DNA from: an uncultured Clostridia bacterium
GTDB lineage: Bacteria > Bacillota > Clostridia > Christensenellales > UBA1242
Assembly: GCA_934725745.1 (NCBI GenBank)
Contig: CAKVCH010000025.1
Coordinates: forward strand, 1-7,756
Direction: 5' to 3'
DNA: 7,756 nucleotides
A program made the position numbers and the translations under genes. Positions 1-6,039 of this stretch are shown piece by piece; the first letter of the stretch is position 1; each line of letters opens with the position of its first letter. The notes beneath the pieces were generated by a model. The model did no database searches and was not told the DNA's origin. It saw only the letters and a list, made by a program, of their open reading frames with translations.

Positions 1-1677
1 GTCGGGCGACTTGTGAGTTCGGGCGAAGTGGACAAAACGACGGACAGTTTCGTTGTAAGTAACACAAAATGCATTTATTTTTTTGTAAAGACCTTTGTAG
101 AAGATGAAAGTGGCGACTTTTTAAATGCGACTGTTGATGTTTTAAATAAAATTGATTTTGAAGAAGCGTTTGTAAGAACTTCAAGTTTTATGAAAGAAAA
201 AATGAATCTTACAACAATTGATTTTTTTGATAGTTGCAAGACTCCAATTGAAAATCAACTTATTGAGACAAAACAAGGAAAAGTTACGGGAAGCTTGGTC
301 GAAAAAATGTACAATTATGGAAAATACCTTTTTTTGTGCGGATTCGACGGCAAGTTTAGTGGCGGTCTTTTTTATCAAAATGGATTGAATTTACTCATAA
401 ATAATCATATTGTTTTGTCAAGAATGCTCAGTTTTACCTTCCAAAATGGACTTTTTGGTGCCGTTAAGCCGATTTTAATGCGTTTTTGCGAGAAAAAAAA
501 TCAATACAACAACCTTGCTAAAAAACTTTTCGGCTGTGACGGAATCTTTGTGCCTGCAAACGAAGATTTGTTTTCTGGCGTCCCAAGTGACATCACTGTT
601 TGCAACCTTTTGGACAAAAATATAGGGAGCGAGATAAGTTTAATTTTAAGTAACTATGTCAAGCAGTCGGGGGATATTGAATTTTTAAAAGAGTGCGGTT
701 ATGATTTTATTCGTGGTGTGGGTGAGTTTTATTTGTCATTTTTTGATATGAATATGACTTCGCATTCTTTTGACTCGCCTTTTGGCGTGTCCAGCAACTC
801 AAAATGTGAAAATACGGGGCGTTGCATTGCGTCAAATTGTGTGAGCGATTTTATGGGCGCAAAAGTTGTTTTTTATATTCTTTTAAAACTTTGCGTTATG
901 GCGGGGCACGAAGAAGATATGGAAAAGTGGGAGGACGCTTTAAATAAAATTCCTGATGTCGAAGTCGATAACCACGGGATAATTAAGGAATATAATAGTA
1001 ACCTATTTTTAGGCTCGAATAGGTCGCCATACATTTCTTACCTTTTTCCATACAATGTCGGATTTAAGCCGATTGCAACAAAAAAAGATTATGAAACTTT
1101 GGTCGCGAACACCATAAAATACAAATATCTAAGCGCACTTGGATATATGGGAAGTGCGGAACTAATTGACCTTGCGCTCGCTTTATTTACTTGTGGCGAA
1201 GGGCGCGACGGGGGAGCAATTTTAAATTCTATTTTAACGGGCTTTCTATCAAGCAACCTTATTATTGAAGAATACGATAAGGGATGCTTAGGGTTTGGCG
1301 ACGGCGTTACGAAATTTGGGAATTTGACGATAGACAAAAATCTTTGTTTATGCAAATGCCTTCAAAATATGTTTGCAATATGTAGTAACAACAATATATT
1401 TTTGTTTGACAGTTTGCCCGAGTATTCTAAAAGAATGCGCGTGATAGGTCTTAGATTATCCTATGGACTCACGATAAATATTGATGTGAATTTAAAGAAA
1501 AAAGTTGCAAAAGTTAGGATAAAAAGTACAAATCAAGACTCCGTTAACATCTTTTTGCCAAAAAGTGTAAGAAGAGTTAAGGGAAAGGATTTGCCCGAAA
1601 TTGATTTTGTTCAAAATGTGCTTAGTGGCGTGATTTTACCTAAAAATAAATATAAAAAAATTAAGGTTTTCTTTTAG
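1..1677 (+). CDS. Divergent GH95-like six-hairpin glycosidase, 3' part (5' end outside window)
   Basis: The reading frame is open from base 1 (Val-Gly-Arg-Leu before the GTG at 13), so that GTG is internal and the gene begins upstream. Residues here are counted from the GTG. The order of motifs follows family GH95 (alpha-L-fucosidase type, an (alpha/alpha)6 barrel): the end of the N-terminal beta domain (about 10-30), a GKYLFL barrel segment at 103-108 (family GRYLL), a GDxEFLKE-like stretch at 220-226, IIKEY at 323-327 (family QLQEW), TIDKN at 439-443 (family QIDGNFG), and a C-terminal segment (about 455-505) matching the family's 'LLPALP...GLRARGG' beta domain. Glu326 and Asp441 align with the family's acid Glu and base Asp. 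The Trp/Asn-rich catalytic segment (NINxQMNYW) is shortened and unrecognisable near 120-140, and HRH near 336 is replaced by NRS. No signal peptide can be judged. The fold assignment is by eye; substrate and activity are unknown, and it may be inactive. Confidence 0.6.
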   Translation, partial: VGRLVSSGEVDKTTDSFVVSNTKCIYFFVKTFVEDESGDFLNATVDVLNKIDFEEAFVRTSSFMKEKMNLTTIDFFDSCKTPIENQLIETKQGKVTGSLVEKMYNYGKYLFLCGFDGKFSGGLFYQNGLNLLINNHIVLSRMLSFTFQNGLFGAVKPILMRFCEKKNQYNNLAKKLFGCDGIFVPANEDLFSGVPSDITVCNLLDKNIGSEISLILSNYVKQSGDIEFLKECGYDFIRGVGEFYLSFFDMNMTSHSFDSPFGVSSNSKCENTGRCIASNCVSDFMGAKVVFYILLKLCVMAGHEEDMEKWEDALNKIPDVEVDNHGIIKEYNSNLFLGSNRSPYISYLFPYNVGFKPIATKKDYETLVANTIKYKYLSALGYMGSAELIDLALALFTCGEGRDGGAILNSILTGFLSSNLIIEEYDKGCLGFGDGVTKFGNLTIDKNLCLCKCLQNMFAICSNNNIFLFDSLPEYSKRMRVIGLRLSYGLTINIDVNLKKKVAKVRIKSTNQDSVNIFLPKSVRRVKGKDLPEIDFVQNVLSGVILPKNKYKKIKVFF

Positions 1678-1687
1678 GGAAAATGTT

Positions 1688-1716
1688 TTGACTTTTTTTG
1701 CGTTTTAAGATAAAAT
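1688..1716 (+). promoter_or_regulatory. Sigma-A-type promoter for the 1761 gene
   Basis: TTGACT (1688-1693) and TAAAAT (1711-1716) are separated by exactly 17 bp, giving 5/6 matches to each consensus hexamer. The predicted start near 1723 leaves a leader of about 38 nt containing the AAGGAG ribosome-binding site. It lies just after the stop of the preceding gene, so the 1761 gene can be transcribed on its own. No convincing terminator separates it from the upstream gene, so read-through is also possible. Confidence 0.7.
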
Positions 1717-1760
1717 ATAGACAATTATTACTGCTTGCGTTTTACAAAAAAGGAGTAAAT

Positions 1761-2231
1761 ATGTTTTTTGAAAATTATCAAAACTGGGACAACCTTAGTT
1801 TAAACGAAAAGAAGAATTGCGTTGCTGGTTGTGTAAAATTTTACGAAGATAAGACTGTTCAATATATTTTGTCTAACCTTCCTGTTAGCAAGGCGGGGCA
1901 ATATAAAAGGGAAGCAGTTGTTTTGGAGTTTGTTGAAAACCAAGACAAAGATGTCTCTTTTTCTGATAACACTGTTAATGTTCTTGTTGGGGCATTGAGT
2001 AGCGCTAAAAAAGACTTGTTTTTTAAAGTTGCTCAAAACACCATATGTGCAGTTTTTGCAAATATGTTTAAAAATACATCGTCAAACGCGGGCAGAAAGA
2101 CAAAGTTTAGTAGCATTGCGGGGAGTTTTCTTGCGTCGATTACTAGTGAATTTGCAAAGGGCGAACAATTTGAAAGTGATATGATGGAAGAGTTTGCGTC
2201 CGTTTTTGCAAAAGAAACTGTTTTGGAATAA
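1761..2231 (+). CDS. Small protein of unknown function (156 aa)
   Basis: I do not recognise this protein. The ATG at 1761 is chosen because AAGGAG (1750-1755) sits 5 nt before it and a good promoter lies just upstream; the open frame extends back to a TTG at 1698, but that would lie within the promoter. The 156-residue product has no signal peptide or membrane segment and looks cytoplasmic and mostly helical. It has an aromatic/acidic start (MFFENYQNWDNL), two cysteines at 20 and 24, a small-residue and Ser-rich stretch at about 105-130, and an acidic end. There are no catalytic motifs I can name. It is a single-gene unit: own promoter in front, strong terminator behind. Transcription converges with the murG unit on the other strand. 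Confidence 0.75.
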   Translation: MFFENYQNWDNLSLNEKKNCVAGCVKFYEDKTVQYILSNLPVSKAGQYKREAVVLEFVENQDKDVSFSDNTVNVLVGALSSAKKDLFFKVAQNTICAVFANMFKNTSSNAGRKTKFSSIAGSFLASITSEFAKGEQFESDMMEEFASVFAKETVLE

Positions 2232-2253
2232 GTGATAATATTAAAAATCTAAT

Positions 2254-2298
2254 AAAAAAGGCAAAATTGGTGTGCTATGCACGGTTTTGCCTTTTTTT
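2254..2298. terminator. Bidirectional intrinsic terminator between convergent genes
   Basis: AAAAAAGGCAAAA (2254-2266) pairs with TTTTGCCTTTTTT (2285-2297), with an inner GTGC/GCAC stem (2272-2275 / 2279-2282) around a TAT loop. On the + strand the hairpin is followed by seven T (2292-2298), ending the 1761 gene. On the - strand the A-run at 2254-2259 becomes the T-run, ending the uracil-DNA glycosylase gene, whose stop is 35 bp away. Confidence 0.88.
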
Positions 2299-2332
2299 GT
2301 TTTATATTTTATTGAAATTACCTTTTAAGAGT

Positions 2333-2887
2333 TTAACAATATTCCTTTATTTTGTCAAAAATGGGAAGGTTATCTTTATATCCTTTTGGATTTAAAGGAC
2401 TTGGATGATATATTGGTATAAGTTTGTAATTTTTAGTGCCTAGTGTTAGGTCAAATTCTTTCCCAACATAATCGGCAAACTTTTTTATTTTTGTTTGCAT
2501 AATTGCTTGTGTTGGGTGTAAGCCCATTGTTAATATAAGGTTGCAGGGCGTTTTATTTAATTGCTCAATAAGTATTGGCAAGCAATTATTTGAACATTTT
2601 TCCAGATTTTTTCTATCTTTTATAATGCATTTGCAACATTCTGTAAAATAAATATCCTTAATTGATAATCCTATATTATTTAAAAGCTTCTCTAAAATTC
2701 TTCCTGTTCCTTGTAACTTCATAGAAGTGTTATAAAACGCTTTTTTGCTATCTATCCAGCCGTTTTTTGCGGGACTTTCGCCAATAATTATAAAGTTTGT
2801 ACTTCCATATTGAATTGAGTCGACAACTAGTTTTGGCAAATTGCCACACAATGAACAGTTGATTATTTTTTCTTGAGTTTTATCCAT
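2333..2887 (-). CDS. Uracil-DNA glycosylase superfamily protein, Fe-S type (family 4-like)
   Basis: This is a probable base-excision repair enzyme that removes uracil, or a related damaged base, from DNA. It has 184 residues, close to the usual size for compact family 4 enzymes. Visible motifs are GESPAKNGW at 36-44 (the GExPG catalytic loop) and IYHPSPLNP at 159-167 (the HPS minor-groove loop). A CxxC at 11-14 together with cysteines at 84, 85, 87, 98 and 102 could bind the [4Fe-4S] cluster typical of family 4. The loop after GESP differs from the classic GEAPGxxE, so exact specificity is uncertain. The start is supported by AGGTG (2893-2897) 5 nt before ATG. It lies 30 nt downstream of murG on the same strand, so the two probably form one transcript, ending at the terminator at 2254-2298. 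Two sampled 60-base lines (2581-2640, 2641-2700) are about 22% GC, against about 43% for two lines of murG, hinting at a different origin. Confidence 0.8.
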   Translation of the reverse strand: MDKTQEKIINCSLCGNLPKLVVDSIQYGSTNFIIIGESPAKNGWIDSKKAFYNTSMKLQGTGRILEKLLNNIGLSIKDIYFTECCKCIIKDRKNLEKCSNNCLPILIEQLNKTPCNLILTMGLHPTQAIMQTKIKKFADYVGKEFDLTLGTKNYKLIPIYHPSPLNPKGYKDNLPIFDKIKEYC

Positions 2888-2903
2888 TTATTCACCTATT
2901 TTA

Positions 2904-2909
2904 ATTATA
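2904..2909 (-). promoter_or_regulatory. Possible internal extended -10 for the uracil-DNA glycosylase gene
   Basis: On the - strand the murG-glycosylase gap reads TGCTATAAT, an extended -10 (TGn-TATAAT), with no good -35. A start 7 nt downstream, near 2897, would give a leader of about 10 nt that begins at the AGGTG ribosome-binding site. It could supplement read-through from murG. It may also be chance in an AT-rich gap. Confidence 0.35.
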
Positions 2910-2917
2910 GCATAAGT

Positions 2918-3970
2918 TTAGGTGTTTTGTTGCTTATTTTTTATCACATTTAAAATGACATTTACAATATTTTTGTTGCCGTTTGAGTAAATGTTACTGA
3001 TTTTGGTTTTGTGTGAAAAAAGGTAGTCTATATTTTTTTCTAAGGTGGCGGGAGATAAATTTTCTTGATAGAGCACGCGTGCGAGACCTTTTTCTTCAAA
3101 ATATTTCGCGTTGTCGACTTGGTCTCCGCGAGATGATTTACTTTTTGGAAGTGGAATAAGAAGCATTGGCTTTTTCAGATATAGCAACTCACAAATCGCG
3201 TTACTTCCAGCGCGTGACACGACAACATCGGCAGTCGAAAAGAGATGTTCAATGTTAGAACAAAACTCCATTTGGAAGTAGTGTGGGCTATTGATTTTTC
3301 TCCCTTTATTTTTGCCGACAAGATGAATGATGTTGTATTTTTTAGTCAAAGTCGGAAGGGAAGAAAAGACTGCTTCGTTTAGTTTTTCAGCGCCAGTCGA
3401 ACCTCCTGTCACAAGGACAAAAGGAAGGTCGTCTTTAAGTCCCGTCATTTTAAGTCCGATTTCTTTTTGACCTTTGCCTAAGGATTCCCGAATTGGCGAC
3501 CCGGTGCAGACGGCCTTATCTAAATTTTCGCTTGTTTTTTCAAATGTTGTACACATTTTTGACGATAATTTGTATATAACTTTGTTTGCTTTACCCATTG
3601 TCATATCAGACTCGTGCGACACGACGGGAATTTTGAGTAAGTAGGACGCAACGCACACAGGAAGCGAAACATATCCGCCTTTAGAGAAAACGACATCGGG
3701 CTTAATTTTTTTCAAAACCTTTTTAATTTTATGTACGCAAGAAAGAAGTTTGAAGGGAAGGGCAAGGTTGCATATCTTGCACGATTTATTCCTTTTGCAA
3801 GTTGGGATTTCGACAAATTTTATGTCGGGATAGTTCTTGACAAGTTCTTTTTCTATGCCGTCACCGCCTAGATAGTAGATTTCGTCAAAATGCTTTTTTA
3901 GTTCTGGAAGAAGGCTTAAATTGGGAATGACATGCCCGCCAGTCCCACCGCCAGTTAAAACGATTTTCAT
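2918..3970 (-). CDS. murG: MurG, lipid II-forming N-acetylglucosaminyltransferase
   Basis: MurG transfers GlcNAc from UDP-GlcNAc to undecaprenyl-diphospho-MurNAc-pentapeptide (lipid I) to make lipid II, on the cytoplasmic face of the membrane. Its 350 residues are normal for the family. Two GT-B Rossmann domains are visible. The N-terminal domain has the glycine loop GGGTGGH at 7-13, SKGGYVSLP at 96-104 and HESD at 119-122. A TGSPIR linker at 156-161 leads to the C-terminal domain, with TGGSTGAEKLN at 188-198, RAGSNAICE at 253-261 (the UDP-GlcNAc site, including Glu261) and SRGDQVDNA at 280-288. The SRGDQ form is the one seen in clostridial and bacillar MurG proteins. The start is fixed because the glycine loop begins at residue 7; no Shine-Dalgarno precedes it, and a TACAAT hexamer lies 6 nt before ATG. 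The gene is not in a dcw cluster here; it heads a two-gene unit and diverges from floA. Confidence 0.95.
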   Translation of the reverse strand: MKIVLTGGGTGGHVIPNLSLLPELKKHFDEIYYLGGDGIEKELVKNYPDIKFVEIPTCKRNKSCKICNLALPFKLLSCVHKIKKVLKKIKPDVVFSKGGYVSLPVCVASYLLKIPVVSHESDMTMGKANKVIYKLSSKMCTTFEKTSENLDKAVCTGSPIRESLGKGQKEIGLKMTGLKDDLPFVLVTGGSTGAEKLNEAVFSSLPTLTKKYNIIHLVGKNKGRKINSPHYFQMEFCSNIEHLFSTADVVVSRAGSNAICELLYLKKPMLLIPLPKSKSSRGDQVDNAKYFEEKGLARVLYQENLSPATLEKNIDYLFSHKTKISNIYSNGNKNIVNVILNVIKNKQQNT

Positions 3971-3976
3971 ATAACT

Positions 3977-3982
3977 ATTGTA
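3977..3982 (-). promoter_or_regulatory. Candidate -10 of a leaderless murG mRNA
   Basis: On the - strand TACAAT is followed by AGTTAT and then the murG ATG, so a start 7 nt after the hexamer falls on the A of ATG. No Shine-Dalgarno is present and the start codon cannot be elsewhere (see murG). The -35 match is poor (at best ATTAAA with a 16-bp spacer, 3/6), and there is no TG extension, so this is weaker than the floA site. Confidence 0.45.
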
Positions 3983-4028
3983 TGTAAATTGTTTAAATTT
4001 TAATCTAGCAATTTTTTAAAATTGGGTC

Positions 4029-4057
4029 TTTATTTTTTGTTTTTCGTGTGATATAAT
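4029..4057 (+). promoter_or_regulatory. Extended -10 promoter of floA, predicted leaderless
   Basis: TGATATAAT (4049-4057) is a perfect extended -10. The segment 17 bp upstream, TTTATT (4029-4034), is only a 3/6 match to the -35. The hexamer ends 6 nt before the floA ATG, so a usual start distance of 7 nt places the 5' end on the A of ATG. The bases between (AGTGCT) contain no Shine-Dalgarno. Confidence 0.65.
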
Positions 4058-4063
4058 AGTGCT

Positions 4064-5068
4064 ATGAAAAATATGTTGGGTTTAGCAAGTGGATATATTG
4101 TAGGGATTGTTTTAGGGTGCGCTTTTGTTGCTTCTCTTATCCTTTTTTGTGTTTTGGTGCCAGTAAAAGAATATTTTAAGTGCCTTTTTTCAAAATGTCA
4201 TGTAAGTGCAATGGCGCTTCGTGCGATGAAAATGCGTAATTTGCCTTGCGGACTTATAACCGAGTGGTATATTTATTCTAAAAACGCGGGACTTAATCTT
4301 CAAATAAAGGATTTGGAGAACCATTATGGCTCGGGTGGCAACCTTCAAAATGTCGTAAGTGGGCTTGTTTACGCGCAAAATGCGAGCGTTGATTTGTCGT
4401 TTGATAGCGCAAAAACTCTTGACCTTGAAGGGCGTGATATTAAGGAAATTATTGAAGAATGTATTAAAATTACGACCTTTGAAACGGGGGCATTTAAGAC
4501 TGTTTCATATGATAATAGGGAAATTCTTTTTAATGTTTCCATAAGTGTTAAAACGGGGCTTGATAGGCTTATCGGCGGAACAAAAGAAGACACCTTAATA
4601 GCAAGAGTTAAAGAAATTTTCATTTGTATGGTCGCGGAAGATATTGCAAAAGATGCGATAAAAAGTTGCGATATTTATGCCAAAAATGCTCAACTTAAAG
4701 GGCTTGATAATGACAGTTTTTATAAAATTGTCAGCATTGATGTCGTAAGCGTTGAACTTGGAAAAGATTACGAATATGAAAAGACTCTTGAAAATGACGA
4801 ACATCAACAAAGACTTGAAATAATAGCCCTTCAAAAGGAAAAGGCACAAAAGGAACTTGACGAACAAAATTTGAAAAATAGGGCACAACAAGAACTTTTT
4901 GAAAAGGCAAAAGCGGAAAAAGAGATGTCACTTGATGTGATAAATAAGGTGAACGAAGGTAAAATTACAATGGTTGAGTACTATAAACTTCAAAACCTTA
5001 TTGCTGATACTGAGATGAGAAAGTCGATTTTGAGTAGCCTTGATAGTGATAAAAAGACGGCAAAATAG
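4064..5068 (+). CDS. floA: FloA, flotillin-like membrane scaffold protein
   Basis: FloA (UPF0365/YqfA family) is a membrane-anchored scaffold that assembles in functional membrane microdomains and is linked in Bacillus to membrane fluidity and cell-wall synthesis. The 334 residues compare with about 331 in B. subtilis. A hydrophobic anchor spans about residues 10-33, followed by a cytoplasmic SPFH-like domain. Its family signatures include AGLNLQIKDLENHY, GGNLQNVVSGL and LDLEGRDIKE between about 75 and 127, and RLIGGTKEDTLIARV near 167-182. A charged, Glu/Lys/Gln-rich coiled coil covers about 240-300, and the family's conserved end 'YYKLQNLIADTEMRKSI' is present. The ATG at 4064 is preferred for its position relative to the TATAAT; Met4 (4073) is the alternative, and neither has a Shine-Dalgarno. 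The usual NfeD partner gene is not next to it here. It diverges from murG. Confidence 0.93.
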   Translation: MKNMLGLASGYIVGIVLGCAFVASLILFCVLVPVKEYFKCLFSKCHVSAMALRAMKMRNLPCGLITEWYIYSKNAGLNLQIKDLENHYGSGGNLQNVVSGLVYAQNASVDLSFDSAKTLDLEGRDIKEIIEECIKITTFETGAFKTVSYDNREILFNVSISVKTGLDRLIGGTKEDTLIARVKEIFICMVAEDIAKDAIKSCDIYAKNAQLKGLDNDSFYKIVSIDVVSVELGKDYEYEKTLENDEHQQRLEIIALQKEKAQKELDEQNLKNRAQQELFEKAKAEKEMSLDVINKVNEGKITMVEYYKLQNLIADTEMRKSILSSLDSDKKTAK

Positions 5069-5121
5069 GTAATAAAAGTTAAAACAATTCATAAATTTAG
5101 TTATGACAGACCTTTAAAGTT

Positions 5122-5150
5122 TTAGCAATCAATTATATTGCTTTTATATA
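5122..5150 (+). promoter_or_regulatory. Possible promoter with overlapping inverted repeat, upstream of the 5176 gene
   Basis: TTAGCA (5122-5127, 4/6) and TATATA (5145-5150) are 17 bp apart; TAAAAT at 5149-5154 is an alternative -10. An inverted repeat AGCAAT-N7-ATTGCT (5124-5129 / 5137-5142) overlaps the -35 and spacer, and could be an operator or a weak hairpin. The rest of the 107-bp gap after floA shows nothing else that I can support. Confidence 0.4.
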
Positions 5151-5175
5151 AAATGAAGTAAAAAAGGAGCGCAAA

Positions 5176-5808
5176 ATGGATGTTTGGATACTAATTTTAA
5201 TAATTTGCATAGTTGTATTTGTGCTTACTTTTTGCATTCTTTATCATAAAAAAATAAGGACTTTTTTTAAGAAAATTGGTGGCGGACTAAAAGCATTTTT
5301 TGGACTTTTTAAAAGAAACAAAGTAAAACTAACAAAAGAACAAAAGAAAAATCGCGCGTCAAAAAGCGAAATGCAATCTAGGCCAGTCCTTCTTCTTCCA
5401 AACGCGACAGCAAAAAAGGAAGATAAAAAAGTAAGCGAAAATAGCGAAGAAAAGGGAACAGAAAAACCAAAGCCAAACGCAGTGGACATCGTAAAACTTG
5501 GCGGAAAATTTGTTGCTTCAAATAAAGATATTATCGAAGAGCAAAATTTTGAAAGCAAAAAGAAAGCAATGCAAGACGACTTTGAAAAATTCCTTGAAGA
5601 ACTTGAAGCGGGTCAAAATGAAGAAGATGACTTAGACGACATCTTTGGGGAAGAACAAGAAAAAATTGAGCAAAATCAAGTTGTTGCAAAAGTAAAAAAG
5701 AACAATTCAGTTAAAGTAGACGGAGAAGATGTTGATTTGTCTAAACTTCCACCAAAAATTAGGCGACTTCTTTTGTCCGGAATGCTTGACAGAAAAGATG
5801 ACGATTAA
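5176..5808 (+). CDS. Unrecognised membrane-anchored protein with basic and acidic regions (210 aa)
   Basis: I do not recognise the family. The ATG is set by AAGGAG (5164-5169) with a 6-nt spacing. The layout is clear: an N-terminal hydrophobic segment at about 3-24 with few charges; a strongly basic stretch at 25-65 rich in Lys, Arg and Phe (HKKIRTFFKKIGGGLK), which predicts a cytoplasmic body by the positive-inside rule; a disordered-looking Lys/Glu linker at 65-100; an acidic stretch at 134-165 (EKFLEELEAG, EEDDLDDIFGEEQE); and a short hydrophobic-basic helix near the end (LPPKIRRLLLSGMLDRK, 191-207). This resembles a single-span anchor with a C-terminal docking motif, but that is inference. 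It follows floA at 107 bp, ends at a terminator, and might be co-transcribed with floA or use its own promoter. A partner role with FloA is possible from context only. Confidence 0.8.
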   Translation: MDVWILILIICIVVFVLTFCILYHKKIRTFFKKIGGGLKAFFGLFKRNKVKLTKEQKKNRASKSEMQSRPVLLLPNATAKKEDKKVSENSEEKGTEKPKPNAVDIVKLGGKFVASNKDIIEEQNFESKKKAMQDDFEKFLEELEAGQNEEDDLDDIFGEEQEKIEQNQVVAKVKKNNSVKVDGEDVDLSKLPPKIRRLLLSGMLDRKDDD

Positions 5809-5835
5809 GGCATTTAAAAGCCATTTTGAATGATT

Positions 5836-5871
5836 AAAAGAGTTTTATCAATTAAGGTAAAACTTTTTTTT
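5836..5871 (+). terminator. Intrinsic terminator after the 5176 gene
   Basis: AAAAGAGTTTTA (5836-5847) pairs with TAAAACTTTTTT (5858-5869; one G-T pair) around a 10-nt loop, and the T-run continues to 5871. It sits 28 bp after the stop at 5808. Confidence 0.75.
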
Positions 5872-5958
5872 ATGTTAATAATTTAATACCATACATTTTT
5901 TATCGCGAAAAGATTGTTTTTGAAATTAAGTATATTCCATCGTTTTTTTCAACAAATA
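5872..5958. other. Non-coding spacer, first part
   Basis: The spacer between the 5176 gene and the Fic gene is 279 bp in all. This AT-rich part holds no open frame with a ribosome-binding site. The only structure seen is an imperfect palindrome around TCGCGA (5903-5908) flanked by T-runs and A-runs, and a lone TTCC half-site-like sequence at 5935-5938. Neither is strong enough to name. Confidence 0.5.
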
Positions 5959-5977
5959 AAAACTTCCGTTATCGGAA
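5959..5977. promoter_or_regulatory. Operator-like palindrome, copy 1
   Basis: AAAACTTCCGTTATCGGAA is repeated exactly at 6001-6019. Its core TTCCG-TTAT-CGGAA (5964-5977) is a perfect 5-bp inverted repeat with a 4-bp centre, the form expected for a dimeric DNA-binding protein. The centre is at 5970.5, 42 bp from copy 2. Confidence 0.75.
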
Positions 5978-6000
5978 ATTATTTTGCATAAAAAACACAT

Positions 6001-6019
6001 AAAACTTCCGTTATCGGAA
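6001..6019. promoter_or_regulatory. Operator-like palindrome, copy 2
   Basis: This is an exact 19-bp copy of 5959-5977, with core TTCCGTTATCGGAA at 6006-6019. It ends 20 bp before the -35 of the Fic promoter. Its centre is 42 bp from copy 1 and 43 bp from copy 3, so all three lie on about the same face of the DNA. Confidence 0.75.
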
Positions 6020-6039
6020 CTTTAAGTGTAAAAATATGT

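Noticed and set aside
13..15. GTG as the start of the first gene
   Set aside because: The frame is open to base 1, no Shine-Dalgarno precedes it, and the homologous family has a further N-terminal domain that must lie upstream of the window.
1089..1355. Antisense open frame within the GH95-like gene
   Set aside because: It overlaps a frame supported by family motifs and shows no recognisable protein or start site.
1667..1683. TTTTC/GAAAA hairpin as terminator of the GH95-like gene
   Set aside because: Only five weak base pairs overlapping the stop codon, with no T-run directly after it.
1698..1760. TTG at 1698 as start of the small unknown gene
   Set aside because: It lies between the -35 and -10 hexamers of a good promoter, while ATG 1761 has a strong ribosome-binding site.
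4190..4931. Several short open frames on both strands within floA
   Set aside because: All are shadows of the well-supported floA reading frame, with no start signals of their own.
5244..5558. Antisense open frame of about 104 codons inside the 5176 gene
   Set aside because: It mirrors the Lys/Glu-rich coding strand (giving Phe/Ser/Leu-rich translation) and has no ribosome-binding site or family features.
5959..6019. Two identical 19-bp repeats as a CRISPR array remnant
   Set aside because: Only two exact copies with a short AT-rich gap, an internal palindrome and a third variant copy inside a promoter; no cas genes. The arrangement fits operators.
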